From Pseudoalteromonas sp. A25 (GTDB lineage Bacteria > Pseudomonadota > Gammaproteobacteria > Enterobacterales > Alteromonadaceae), in assembly GCF_009176705.1 (NCBI RefSeq), contig NZ_AP021846.1:138501-202500 (forward strand): a stretch of 64,000 nt of DNA. The letters run 5' to 3'. The position numbers and the translations under genes are program-made. Below are positions 1-9,150 of this stretch, one piece after another; the stretch's first letter is position 1, and every line of letters begins with the position of its first letter. The notes below the pieces were generated by a model. It was not told the DNA's origin. It worked only from the letters and a program-made list of their open reading frames with translations, and searched no databases.

Positions 1-209
1 GGGGTTATTTGCAAACGCATATAGAACAAGTAGAAGGGAAAAGTGCTCAGCACTTTAATTTAATTGCTCGTTTTAATGCTCAGCACAATCAAATTCAATC
101 AGGTTTACCTGCCCAGAAGTCAATGTTTACGCATCAACGCCATCGTCTATTTAAAGAGGTACTTTATTCTAAAACTGAGGTACAAAAATGGGTGTCTCAG
201 CATGTATGA
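1..209 (+). CDS. C-terminal fragment of an unrecognised protein
   Basis: The reading frame is open from the window edge and stops at TGA 207-209, leaving about 68 residues. The visible part is polar and rich in Gln, His and Lys, and ends in WVSQHV. The first possible start inside the window is a TTG at 9, but without a ribosome site, so I read this as the tail of a gene that begins outside the window. I do not recognise the family. No membrane segment or metal motif is visible. Confidence 0.45.
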   Translation, partial: GYLQTHIEQVEGKSAQHFNLIARFNAQHNQIQSGLPAQKSMFTHQRHRLFKEVLYSKTEVQKWVSQHV

Positions 210-353
210 TTTAGCGCTCAAGTCGTGGCACCGCGTGTTTGCTTAAATGATACATGGTGCTCAGCGCTGTAGGAGTACACAAAAGTAATCACTCAAAACG
301 AGCCACTGTCTGCTAAGCTTAGAAAACCCCTCGACAAAACGTGCATAATTTTT

Positions 354-1097
354 ATGATTAAATATTTATGCCTTGCCTTTAGCTTGTTTTTATCATGCGC
401 ATTAATAGCTCAATCTTTTGTCATTAATGTCAGTGAAGATGTTGCTTATCAGATGGGGAAAGACAAAGTTCGCAAGTCACTTGAGATCATTTATGCGCCG
501 CTTGCTATTAAGCCTACCCTCGTTTTTATCCCCAGCCGTCGAGGTTTGAGCCTATTAAATCGCGGCGAAATAGATGCGGATGCCGGAAGAATCGATTCGG
601 CTATGATAAGTTATGAAAATGTGCTTCAAGTTCCTTATCCGCTCTCAACCATTCGGCTTTTTATTTATTGTATTCGTCCTGATGACTGCATGCTTAGCGA
701 AGGTGCGGAGCACTTAATTGTTAAAGGTACGGTGATCTCTGAACTTTACTGTAAAAAAAGACGGCTCAAGTGCAACATCGTAGCCAACGATGTATCTGCC
801 TTTTCTGCCTTAGCTAAGGGCTTTGCGCCAACACTGATAGCCAACGATCGCTTTTCTGTCGGGACATTGTGTGCATCTAAGATAGAAGAAATATACGCTA
901 AACCGCTCACAGGCGTACTCAAAGCCTACCATTATGTACATAAGAAGCATGCCGATCTGGTACCTAAGTTAACCGAGTCTATCACTGCTTTAATGTCTAG
1001 GAATATACTACAAAATAGCTTTCAGAGTTTAACTGACACCGCCAGTGCTTGTGGTGTGAAACTGACGATTATGGAAAATATGACCCTATCTGAGTAG
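354..1097 (+). CDS. Periplasmic solute-binding protein, SBP family 3-like
   Basis: A 247-residue protein with an N-terminal signal peptide (basic MIK, hydrophobic core to about residue 19). The body resembles the amino-acid-type periplasmic binding fold (SBP_bac_3), as found in many solo genes of Alteromonadales that are not next to ABC transporter genes. An IPSRRGL element and an AGRID element mark the first lobe; IANDRF lies in the second lobe. Four conserved-looking cysteines (CIRPDDC, CKKRRLKC) may form disulfides. It is clearly homologous to the convergent gene at 1111-1851. The ligand is unknown, and no permease or ATPase is nearby, so it may be a sensor or scavenging protein rather than a transporter part. 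Confidence 0.75.
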   Translation: MIKYLCLAFSLFLSCALIAQSFVINVSEDVAYQMGKDKVRKSLEIIYAPLAIKPTLVFIPSRRGLSLLNRGEIDADAGRIDSAMISYENVLQVPYPLSTIRLFIYCIRPDDCMLSEGAEHLIVKGTVISELYCKKRRLKCNIVANDVSAFSALAKGFAPTLIANDRFSVGTLCASKIEEIYAKPLTGVLKAYHYVHKKHADLVPKLTESITALMSRNILQNSFQSLTDTASACGVKLTIMENMTLSE

Positions 1098-1110
1098 GCT
1101 TTAGTTATGA

Positions 1111-1851
1111 TTACTCAATGTTATTGTTTTCTATCTCAGTCAATATAACGCCACACTCGTTCGCCGCATCAGATAAACTTTGAAATGTGTTTGGTAGAGC
1201 ACTACTTTGTACCAGCTGCTCGATAGATTTTGTTATTTTAGGAACCAATGCCGCGTGTTTATTATGAACATAATGATGGATAGGAAGTTCTTTGGTTAAA
1301 GGGCGGGTGTACAGTTTACGCAGGCCCGATTCGCATATGGTCGCCAGCGCAAACCTGTCGTTTGCAATAATCGCGGGGGCATGGTGTTTTTCTAGTGCTT
1401 TAAAAGCAGAAATATCGTTCATGACTTGAGTACAGTTTAGGTGTTGTTTTTTACAAAATTGCTGCGCTATTAACCCCCCTTGAATTGTCACAGCACTGCT
1501 ATTGGCTGTTGCCGAGCAGTTTTGTGCTTGTATGCAATAAATAGACAATCGCGTTTGAGATAGCGGGTAGGATATTTTTATTAAGTTCTGATAATTATGG
1601 ACAGCACCTTCTATACGGCCAGCTTCCGCATCCAGCTGGCCATTATCTACGAGTTGTAAACCGCGTCGGCTTGGCAAAAAAATTACTTCAGGAGTAATAG
1701 ACAGTGGTGCATAAATGGCATTCATAGCATCAATGACTTTTTCTTGCCCAAGCTCATATGCCAACCCTTCACTTGCGTTAATGGTATAAGGTCTGGCGTA
1801 AACATGGCTGTATACAAACAGGCTAATTAGAAGAGTTATGTACTTTGACAT
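1111..1851 (-). CDS. Periplasmic solute-binding protein, SBP family 3-like (paralogue)
   Basis: A 246-residue protein starting at the ATG at 1851; an upstream in-frame start at 1890 would add 13 residues before the signal peptide and is less likely. A signal peptide ends near VYA. It matches the 354-1097 product along its length: LPSRRGL, AGRIEGA, a Cys pair near CIQAQNC, IANDRFA and a C-terminal ECGVILTEIE. By eye roughly half of the aligned residues are identical. The genes face each other with 13 bases between the stop codons, which suggests an inverted duplication. The ligand is unknown. Confidence 0.75.
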   Translation of the reverse strand: MSKYITLLISLFVYSHVYARPYTINASEGLAYELGQEKVIDAMNAIYAPLSITPEVIFLPSRRGLQLVDNGQLDAEAGRIEGAVHNYQNLIKISYPLSQTRLSIYCIQAQNCSATANSSAVTIQGGLIAQQFCKKQHLNCTQVMNDISAFKALEKHHAPAIIANDRFALATICESGLRKLYTRPLTKELPIHHYVHNKHAALVPKITKSIEQLVQSSALPNTFQSLSDAANECGVILTEIENNNIE

Positions 1852-1982
1852 GGTGAGCTGATACAAGTTAGTTTTATAAAAGCATAGCAAAAATACTAAG
1901 GGTTACCTGCATTTGTACAGATGTGCTTTTTGACAGGCAGCACGTATATTTTGGCACATCAAAAGATAAAGGAGCGAACTAT

Positions 1983-2648
1983 ATGAGACAGCATATACTT
2001 GTAACCGGCGCCAATCGAGGGATCGGGCTAGAGTTTTGTAGACAACTTTCGGAGCAAGGCAATGAAGTAACAGCAGTCGTACGGAAACCATCAGCAGCGC
2101 TTGAAGCACTCGATGTAGAAATAATAAGCGGTGTTGATGTCAGTAATGCCCAACAAGTCACTCAGCTTGCCTCGCAATTGTCTGGCAAAGCAATCGATAT
2201 CCTGATTAATAACGCGGGTATCTTCGAAAGTGAGACCTTAGCAAATATGGATTTTGATGCTATCGAAAAGCAGCTGCAAGTGAATGCGCTCGCGCCTCTT
2301 AGAGTGGTACATGCGTTATTACCCAACTTAAAAGAAAATAGCAAAATAGCGATGATCACCAGTCGAATGGGCTCAATTGCTGATAATAGTTCAGGTGGTT
2401 ACATAGGCTATCGCATGTCGAAGGCCGCTTTAAATGCAGCCAGTGTCAGTTTAGCGCATGAGTTAAAAGGAAAAGGTATTGCCGTTGGGCTATTTCATCC
2501 AGGGTTTGTGCAAACACAGATGGTTAATTTTGCCGGGGATATATCACCTGAAGTGGCAGCTGAGCGGCTGTGTAAAAGGATTGATTCACTGACTTTGGAA
2601 AACACCGGAGGCTTTTGGCACTCTAATGGTGAAACACTGCCTTGGTAA
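1983..2648 (+). CDS. Short-chain dehydrogenase/reductase, C-factor-like
   Basis: A 221-residue classical SDR. The cofactor-binding TGANRGIG lies at residues 8-15, NNAG is in the middle of the Rossmann fold, and the catalytic YRMSK carries the Tyr-x-x-x-Lys pair. The C-terminus (GGFWHSNGETLPW) is typical of the CsgA/C-factor-like subgroup. The start is set at the ATG at 1983 because AAGGAG lies about 10 bases upstream; an in-frame upstream start at 1923 lacks such a site. It should be an NAD(P)H-dependent oxidoreductase of the cytoplasm. The substrate cannot be told. Confidence 0.85.
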   Translation: MRQHILVTGANRGIGLEFCRQLSEQGNEVTAVVRKPSAALEALDVEIISGVDVSNAQQVTQLASQLSGKAIDILINNAGIFESETLANMDFDAIEKQLQVNALAPLRVVHALLPNLKENSKIAMITSRMGSIADNSSGGYIGYRMSKAALNAASVSLAHELKGKGIAVGLFHPGFVQTQMVNFAGDISPEVAAERLCKRIDSLTLENTGGFWHSNGETLPW

Positions 2649-2771
2649 GATATTTGGCTTGGCTGGGCATATCGAACACTCAGGGTATGCCCCAGCGCCT
2701 AGTGCATTAAGCTTAAGGGCATTGTATGCTAGTATCTGCCTATCTTTTATTTTTTTATGTGGCTTACCTGC

Positions 2772-3137
2772 ATGGACTTGTCTGAAAATACCCCACTTGT
2801 TTTACCGCTTTTTTTACTCAATGATACGATTGAACAACGAGATATTGAGCACCCTGATCTGACACTGGAAGTAACGCTTGATGAGACGCTTTTGGCGAAT
2901 TTATGTCAAAACCCCAGTATTGAGGAAAATATAAGTATCAACCTAGCGCAATACAGCTTGAGTGCGCATGAGACTGAATATGAAACGGCTATTAGCAGTG
3001 CGCATCAGGCGCAGCTTATTCTTAATCATGGCCCTGTATTAAGCGCAGTAGTGAGTTTAGAAAGTGAACTCGTTTTTATTTCTCCGCCGATGGAAATGAT
3101 GCCTACGTTTGACTTAGGTGAAGAAGAGGACAACTAA
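2772..3137 (+). CDS. Acidic hypothetical protein upstream of cti
   Basis: About 121 residues, strongly acidic (ends in FDLGEEEDN), with no signal peptide, membrane segment or motif that I recognise. Its stop codon overlaps the start of the cti gene (TAATG at 3135-3139), which points to translational coupling and a shared transcript. The start is uncertain: ATG at 2772 or 2757, and neither has a clear ribosome site. It may be a small partner of the isomerase, but that rests on position only. Confidence 0.55.
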   Translation: MDLSENTPLVLPLFLLNDTIEQRDIEHPDLTLEVTLDETLLANLCQNPSIEENISINLAQYSLSAHETEYETAISSAHQAQLILNHGPVLSAVVSLESELVFISPPMEMMPTFDLGEEEDN

Positions 3138-5482
3138 TGATGGTGCGTGCTTGGTGGATGTTGGGGGTTGCCGTTATTTTATGTGGCTGCGTGACTTTGG
3201 GTATGAGTCACTATGACGATATGTATGGTCACCCCAGTGTGCAAGTACGCAATGTTGAACATACGCAAGGCCAGGGCTCTGAATACTTACAACTTGTGAA
3301 ACCGATTATAGATCAACGCTGTGTGGTATGTCATGGATGTTACGATGCGCCATGCCAGTTAAAGCTGTCTTCACCTGAAGGTATTGATAGAGGTTTGAGC
3401 AAGGAACGAGTCTATCATGGTACTCGGCTGCTAGCCCAAGACCCTTCGCGACTTTTGTTTGATGCAACAAGCACGCAGCAATGGCGGGATAAAAGCTTTG
3501 CCCCAGTGCTCAATGAGCGCGCACAAAGTGAGCAGGCTAATTTGGCTGGTAGTGTGCTATACAATAGTCTTTTACTAAAGTTGAGTCATCCTTTTGCACA
3601 AGAAGGTTTGCTTGGCGAAGAGTTTGATTTTTCTTTGGATAGAGAACAAAGTTGTCCGAGCATGGATGAGTTTGACAGCTTTGCAAAAAAGCAACCTCAT
3701 GGTGGGATGCCATACGGCTTACCCGCTATCTCACAAGGTGAGTTTAAGCAGTTAGAACGTTGGCTTAAAACAGGCGCAAAAATGGCGCAAATAGCCCCAC
3801 CCTTGGAGGCTGAGCTGAGGCAGGTTAGCCGTTGGGAGCAGTTTTTAAATCAATCGGGGCTGAAGCATCAGCTGGCTGCACGGTATATCTACGAGCATTG
3901 GTATCTCGCTCATATTTATTTTCCTGAACAAAATAGCAGCACGAGTCCAAGTTTTTTTAAATTAGTGCGCTCAAAAACGCCGCCGGGTGAGCCGATAGAA
4001 TTAATCGCTACACGACGCCCATACGATGATCCACAGGTAACGCGAGTGTATTACCGCTTAATGCATGAGCGCAGCAGTATTTTGTCGAAAACACATATGC
4101 CGCTAGCATTATCCGATAAAAAAATGGCGCGTTTGTATGAGCAGTTTATCGCACCTGATTTTAAAGTAACTCAACTGCCAAGTTATGAGCCAGAAGTAGC
4201 GTCGAATCCATTTAAGGCATTTTCTGCCATACCTGTAAAATCAAAATATCAGTTTATGCTTGATGAAGCAGAGTTGATCATCAAAGGGTATATCAAAGGG
4301 CCTGTCTGCAGAGGTCAGGTCGCGCTTAATGTCATCAACGACCACTTTTGGGTCGCGTTCATTGATCCGCAAAAAAATAGTGTTCCCGCTGTAAGTGAAT
4401 TATTAATGCGCCATGAAGATGACCTTGCCTTACCTGCGCAAGAGCAAAGTAATGCTTTGCCTATATCCAGTTGGGTAAAATACGCAAACCGTCAACATGA
4501 ATATATTAGAGCCAAAACACAGCTTGCAAATGAGTTGCTAGCGGATGGTCAACTATTGACTACTGATTTGATTTGGCAAGGGGATGGTAACAACGGTAAT
4601 GCTGCGCTGACGGTGTTTCGTCATTTTGATAGCGCAACTGTCGTTAAGGGCTTTGTAGGACAAGCACCGAAAACAATGTGGTTGTTAGACTATGCGTTGT
4701 TCGAGCGGATCCATTATCTATTAGTGGCTGGGTTTGATGTGTTTGGCAACATAGGACACCAGTTGCATACGCGCTTGTATATGGACTTTTTGCGTTTAGA
4801 GGGTGAGCAAAATTTTATTAATTTACTGCCGCAAAATGTGCGCCAAAAAGTGAAAAATCACTGGTATCGCCGCTCTAGTGTAAGTTTGAGTGAATTTATT
4901 AATCGTAAAACCTTGTTAGCTACACCCAGTGGTATTGAATACACCACAGACAACCCTAAAGAAGAACTATACGCAAAAATAGCAGCGGCGCTGCAGCCTG
5001 TATTGAGCGAGCGTTACAGCTACAAAGCAGTAGCTGAGCCTTTGGCTAAGTTAAATGACTTACCCTACAAGGCTATTAATTTTTTGCCGCAAGTCTCCTT
5101 TATATTGCAAAGACAGCCCAATGGAGAACACAAAGCATTTACCCTTATCCATCACAATGCGCATTATAATGTTTCATCTTTGTTGAATGAGGAAGCACAG
5201 CGCGCATTTGAAGAAGATACCGCCACATTGGTGCCTGGCTTTATTGGCGATTACCCTGAAGCAATCTGGTATTTGGCAGATGAAGCAAACACCCAGGCCT
5301 TTGTAAGTCAATTACAAAAGGTAACGAGTGAGAGACAGTACCGCGCGCTAACGCAAGCATATGCCATTCGCCGGACACACCCACAATTTTGGCAGTACAG
5401 CGATTTATTACATGATGTTGCCAAGCAATATCGCGGCGTAGAATACGGCCTGTTCGATTATAACCGATTAGAAAATCGCTGA
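3137..5482 (+). CDS. cti: Fatty acid cis/trans isomerase
   Basis: A 781-residue protein of the Cti family, known from Pseudomonas and Vibrio as a periplasmic heme protein that converts cis to trans unsaturated fatty acids in phospholipids, stiffening the membrane under solvent or heat stress. The N-terminus has a hydrophobic segment ending in a lipobox-like LCGC. A cytochrome c-type heme site CVVCH follows near residue 55, with two further cysteines just after it (CYDAPC). The length matches the family. Two starts (ATG 3137 and 3140) are possible; GAGG at 3126-3129 suits the first. The gene overlaps the acidic ORF before it by one base. Regulation of Cti is mostly post-translational in known cases, and no promoter was sought inside the upstream gene. 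Confidence 0.92.
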   Translation: MMVRAWWMLGVAVILCGCVTLGMSHYDDMYGHPSVQVRNVEHTQGQGSEYLQLVKPIIDQRCVVCHGCYDAPCQLKLSSPEGIDRGLSKERVYHGTRLLAQDPSRLLFDATSTQQWRDKSFAPVLNERAQSEQANLAGSVLYNSLLLKLSHPFAQEGLLGEEFDFSLDREQSCPSMDEFDSFAKKQPHGGMPYGLPAISQGEFKQLERWLKTGAKMAQIAPPLEAELRQVSRWEQFLNQSGLKHQLAARYIYEHWYLAHIYFPEQNSSTSPSFFKLVRSKTPPGEPIELIATRRPYDDPQVTRVYYRLMHERSSILSKTHMPLALSDKKMARLYEQFIAPDFKVTQLPSYEPEVASNPFKAFSAIPVKSKYQFMLDEAELIIKGYIKGPVCRGQVALNVINDHFWVAFIDPQKNSVPAVSELLMRHEDDLALPAQEQSNALPISSWVKYANRQHEYIRAKTQLANELLADGQLLTTDLIWQGDGNNGNAALTVFRHFDSATVVKGFVGQAPKTMWLLDYALFERIHYLLVAGFDVFGNIGHQLHTRLYMDFLRLEGEQNFINLLPQNVRQKVKNHWYRRSSVSLSEFINRKTLLATPSGIEYTTDNPKEELYAKIAAALQPVLSERYSYKAVAEPLAKLNDLPYKAINFLPQVSFILQRQPNGEHKAFTLIHHNAHYNVSSLLNEEAQRAFEEDTATLVPGFIGDYPEAIWYLADEANTQAFVSQLQKVTSERQYRALTQAYAIRRTHPQFWQYSDLLHDVAKQYRGVEYGLFDYNRLENR

Positions 5483-5574
5483 TAAATGAGCTTGAAAAGT
5501 TAGCTCTCAGTCAGTGCACAATGCTGTTGGCTGAGGTATCATTATGGCCTTTTAAAGCACAAAGAGAGAGCGCA

Positions 5575-6195
5575 ATGTCAGCCAATATCACTAAGCTAGC
5601 CGTGATGTTAGAAATGCAAAATGCCATGAACACTAAAGTACATGAGCAGTGGTTTAACCAAGGGTTTGAGTGGTACCGAGCAATCTGGGTTGAGTGTGCC
5701 GAAATGCTTGATCATTATGGTTGGAAGTGGTGGAAAAAACAAACACCAGATACTGAGCAAGTCATTTTGGAACTAGTGGATATTTTCCACTTTGGCCTGT
5801 CTTTGCGCATTGATGGTAAAACGTCATACCAAGCTCTTGCTGAGCAACTCGAGGGCGAGTTAAGTCAACCGCTAGCTGGCGACAACTTTAAGCAAACGCT
5901 TGAAACATTGGCAGCCAGTGCGGTTGCTGATAAACAATTTAATGCCCAAGCATTTGCTGGGTGTATGCAGCAGATCGGTATGGATATTGACGACTTATAC
6001 CGAGGCTATGTTGGTAAGAATACGCTTAACTTCTTCCGTCAAGATCATGGCTATAAAGAGGGCACTTATATCAAGGTGTGGAATGGTCAAGAAGACAATG
6101 AACACTTAGTCGAAGTGGTAAAAAGCCTAGATACTGAACATCCAGACTTTGCGAAAAATGTATACGCAGGTTTGCAAGCACGTTACCCAAGTTAA
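5575..6195 (+). CDS. dUTP diphosphatase, dimeric all-alpha type
   Basis: A 206-residue protein of the dUTPase_2 family (all-alpha NTP pyrophosphatase superfamily), which cleaves dUTP to dUMP and pyrophosphate. The metal-binding acidic motifs of this fold are visible: WVECAEMLDHYGWKWWK near residue 40 and the ELVDIFHF helix about 30 residues later. The C-terminal part holds KNTLNFFRQDHGYKEGTY, which matches the conserved lysine/arginine-rich region of the dimeric enzymes. The start is set at ATG 5575 after an AGAGAGAG stretch; the frame stays open upstream. It lies alone between cti and the convergent yrfG. Confidence 0.85.
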   Translation: MSANITKLAVMLEMQNAMNTKVHEQWFNQGFEWYRAIWVECAEMLDHYGWKWWKKQTPDTEQVILELVDIFHFGLSLRIDGKTSYQALAEQLEGELSQPLAGDNFKQTLETLAASAVADKQFNAQAFAGCMQQIGMDIDDLYRGYVGKNTLNFFRQDHGYKEGTYIKVWNGQEDNEHLVEVVKSLDTEHPDFAKNVYAGLQARYPS

Positions 6196-6199
6196 TGCG

Positions 6200-6862
6200 C
6201 TATTTGATAGGCAGCAATGTCCTATAATCCGTGATAGACAAATAGTCAGTGATCACATTCACTGGCTGTTTACTATCGGGGTTAGCGACGGCTAGTAAGT
6301 GGCCTATACCAAATTCTTTAGCGGCGTTGAGTACACTCAAGCTGTCATCTACAAATAGTGTGCGCTGTTTATCAAAACCAAGATCAGCCTGAACCTGCTG
6401 CCACAGTGATTGACTCTCTTTACTCACACCATAGTGGTGAGTTGAAATCAAGGCATCTAAGTAGTGAGCAAAATCAGCCAGCTCGATTTTTAAGCTCAAG
6501 CTATCAGGGTGAGCATTAGTCAGTAATATTAATTCTTTCCCTGCATCTTTAAGGGCAGTTAAAAACTCAGGTACATCTTCGCGAACGGAGATCAAATCTT
6601 GAATTTCTCGTTTTAAGGCCATAATTGGCAGCCCTAATTGCTCTTGCCAGTAGTCTAAGCAGTACCATTGGATTTGGCCATGTACGGCTTCATAACGTTT
6701 TAGTATATCTGCTTTTGCAGCTTCAAAACTGATGTTTTGTTTTTTGGCGTGCTCGGTGGGAATAACATGGAGCCAAAAGTGGCTGTCAAAGTGTAGATCC
6801 AGCAAAGTGCCATCCATATCGAATAGCACGGTATCAATTTCAGACCAATTTAGCATAGGCAT
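6200..6862 (-). CDS. yrfG: HAD-family GMP/IMP nucleotidase YrfG
   Basis: A 220-residue HAD hydrolase. Motif I DMDGTLLD lies near residue 15, motif II is LLTNAHPD (a Thr followed by Asn), and motif III/IV is FVDDSLSVL. The small cap and the HPDSL segment match E. coli YrfG, a purine 5'-nucleotidase that prefers GMP and IMP. It stands divergent to nudE with about 54 bases between the start codons, as the neighbouring gene set does in many gammaproteobacteria. It ends four bases from the dUTPase stop on the other strand. Confidence 0.88.
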   Translation of the reverse strand: MPMLNWSEIDTVLFDMDGTLLDLHFDSHFWLHVIPTEHAKKQNISFEAAKADILKRYEAVHGQIQWYCLDYWQEQLGLPIMALKREIQDLISVREDVPEFLTALKDAGKELILLTNAHPDSLSLKIELADFAHYLDALISTHHYGVSKESQSLWQQVQADLGFDKQRTLFVDDSLSVLNAAKEFGIGHLLAVANPDSKQPVNVITDYLSITDYRTLLPIK

Positions 6863-6916
6863 TTATCTTTAAAGGCTTTATGATTAAGTGTATGTCATCA
6901 TAACAAATAAATACTT

Positions 6917-7480
6917 ATGTCACAGAAAAAGCATCCGATACCGCCTGAGATCTTGCATTGTGAAGTCACTGCTAAAAGTCGCTTATTTACTGTTGAAGCG
7001 CTGCAATTGCAGTTTTCCAATGGCGAGCAACGCCACTATGAGCGTATTCGAGGCGGAGGAAGAGGTGCGGTGATGATAGTGCCTATTACCGCTGATAATG
7101 AGCTATTATTAGTAAGGGAGTACTGTGCTGGAACACACAATTATCAGCTGGGGTTTCCCAAAGGGCTTATTGACCTCGGAGAAACGGCCATTGAAGCAGG
7201 CAATCGCGAACTTAAAGAGGAAGTTGGGTTTGGTGCTAAGCAGTTCAGTGATTTAAAAACTCTTTCATTGGCACCGAGTTACTTTAATGCGCAAATGCAT
7301 ATTCTCGTTGCCAAAGACCTATATCCTCAAAAGTTAGAAGGTGATGAGCCAGAGCCACTAGTTACTGTAACGTGGCCTGTTGATAAGTGGCAATCACTAC
7401 TGAGTCAAAGTGACTTTACGGAGGCACGTAGTGTTGCAGCGTTGTTATTGCTTCAACAATATTTAGCGACGGAGGTTTAA
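6917..7480 (+). CDS. nudE: ADP-sugar/ADP compounds hydrolase NudE
   Basis: A 187-residue Nudix hydrolase. The full Nudix box G-x5-E-x7-REUxEExGU is present at residues 83-105 (starts GLIDLGE, ends REL-KEEVGF). The rest matches NudE, which hydrolyses ADP-ribose, Ap3A and NADH-type substrates. The stop is one base from the ATG of cysQ, so the two are almost certainly co-translated. The pairing with cysQ and yrfG is a conserved gammaproteobacterial context. Confidence 0.9.
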   Translation: MSQKKHPIPPEILHCEVTAKSRLFTVEALQLQFSNGEQRHYERIRGGGRGAVMIVPITADNELLLVREYCAGTHNYQLGFPKGLIDLGETAIEAGNRELKEEVGFGAKQFSDLKTLSLAPSYFNAQMHILVAKDLYPQKLEGDEPEPLVTVTWPVDKWQSLLSQSDFTEARSVAALLLLQQYLATEV

Positions 7481-7481
7481 C

Positions 7482-8276
7482 ATGCAAAAGCTGCTAGAAC
7501 CTTGTATAGCCTTAGCGATTAAAGCTGGGGACGCGATCATGGATATCTATCAAAATGAAGATGTTGGTGCGCGAGAAAAGTCTGATCATACCCCTGTTAC
7601 TGAGGCTGACTTAGCGGCAAACGAGGTACTCATGGCTGGGTTAAAAGCGCTGGCGCCTGATATTCCTATTATGTCTGAAGAAACCCCCATTCCCGCACTA
7701 TCTTTGCGTGAAACATGGCAGCGATACTGGTTGCTCGATCCGATGGATGGAACGGGCGAGTTTATCTTACAAAGCGGTGACTTTGCAGTAAACATTGCAT
7801 TGGTGGAAAATAATCAACCAGTACTGGGGGTGATTTATTGGCCCTCTAAACAAACGACTTACTATGCAACCAAAGGACATGGTGCTTTTAAGCGAACTGA
7901 ACAAACACAGAAGCAGATTTTTGTTGCTCCGCCAGATAGCTTGACGTTAGCTGTGAGTCGTCGTCAAAAGTTGGAGGCGGTAAGCCAGTATTTAAATAGT
8001 CACTTTGATACTGTGGCTTTGGGATCGTGCTCTTTAAAAGCGTGCATGATAGCCGAGGGTAAAGCGGATTGTTTTTTGCGGGTTGGGCCAACGGGCGAGT
8101 GGGATACTGGCGCATCACAAGTGATTGTTGAGGAAGCGGGTGGATGTATTACAGATGCTGAGTTTAACCCTTTGACATACAACCAGCGAGAGCATACAGA
8201 AAACCCCGACTTTATTGTGATGGGGCACCCTGATTGGCAGTGGCAAAAACTCATTACGCCACATCATCGTAGTTAA
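7482..8276 (+). CDS. cysQ: 3'(2'),5'-bisphosphate nucleotidase CysQ
   Basis: A 264-residue lithium-sensitive phosphatase of the inositol monophosphatase superfamily. It removes the 3' phosphate of PAP (and PAPS), recycling the by-product of sulfate assimilation. Metal ligands are visible: SEE at residues 65-67, DPMDGT at 86-91, and a C-terminal WDTGASQVIVEEAGG. It follows nudE at one base. The length fits the family (E. coli 246). Confidence 0.92.
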   Translation: MQKLLEPCIALAIKAGDAIMDIYQNEDVGAREKSDHTPVTEADLAANEVLMAGLKALAPDIPIMSEETPIPALSLRETWQRYWLLDPMDGTGEFILQSGDFAVNIALVENNQPVLGVIYWPSKQTTYYATKGHGAFKRTEQTQKQIFVAPPDSLTLAVSRRQKLEAVSQYLNSHFDTVALGSCSLKACMIAEGKADCFLRVGPTGEWDTGASQVIVEEAGGCITDAEFNPLTYNQREHTENPDFIVMGHPDWQWQKLITPHHRS

Positions 8277-8329
8277 TATTGCATTTTGTGTGATATTTGT
8301 TCACTTAGTTTGTTTTGGTGTTTAAATGC

Positions 8330-8357
8330 TTGCATTTAAAATTCAATCCTATATGAT
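8330..8357 (+). promoter_or_regulatory. Sigma70 promoter of the tRNA-fMet array
   Basis: TTGCAT at 8330-8335 and TATGAT at 8352-8357 are separated by 16 bases. A GC-rich stretch (GCGACC) follows the -10 box, as in stable-RNA promoters under stringent control. The site lies about 80 bases before the first tRNA. No equally good promoter is seen in the two spacers between the tRNA genes, so one transcript for all three is likely. Confidence 0.6.
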
Positions 8358-8436
8358 AGCGACCTCTTCGAAAGACATGCCTTAACAGCTTGTTTATTGA
8401 AGGATAAAATTTAAGATAATTTCTTAAATTTACAGG

Positions 8437-8513
<77 letters not shown>

Positions 8514-8580
8514 CTTTTATGTGGTACTGTAAACTTCTTTAGTTAAGTCAGAAGTATAAATTAGCACTTACATATACAGG

Positions 8581-8657
<77 letters not shown>

Positions 8658-8724
8658 CTTTTATGTGGTACTGTAAACTTCTTTAGTTAAGTCGGAAGTA
8701 TAAATTAGCACTTACACATACAGG

Positions 8725-8801
<77 letters not shown>

Positions 8802-8815
8802 CTTTTATGTGGTTA

Positions 8816-9150
8816 CTTCGAAGACAATCAATTCGTTTAAACTCACTCCTTTTTATTTCAATATGCTAAGCCTCACTGCTTAAAACTAAGTTTTTAACCC
8901 ATAGTCCTGCATTTAGTCGATTCTATTGCTTTTATATTTTTTCTTGTAAATTAAACAACCTGTTTATTTTACATGAGAAATATTTAACGCAGTTAATGAG
9001 TTATTTAGCTCGCTAGAATGATCAATGTATTAATAAAGTTGGTATAAGGGTAATTGCGAGTTGCTATCAACCTCAATCGATACGTATCAAGCTTCAATGA
9101 CTTTTGTAAATAGGTAGGAGCAAAGTGAACTTTGCTCCTGTGTGATGGGA
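8816..9150. other. Intergenic region with a 10-bp hairpin
   Basis: No gene was seen in this AT-rich stretch. At 9116-9139 a perfect 10-bp stem (AGGAGCAAAG / CTTTGCTCCT, loop TGAA) lies just past the stop codon of the dipeptidase on the minus strand. It has no good T-run, so it may be a 3'-end stabilising hairpin or a weak terminator. The 8.8-9.1 kb part shows only scattered AT-rich sequence. Confidence 0.5.
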
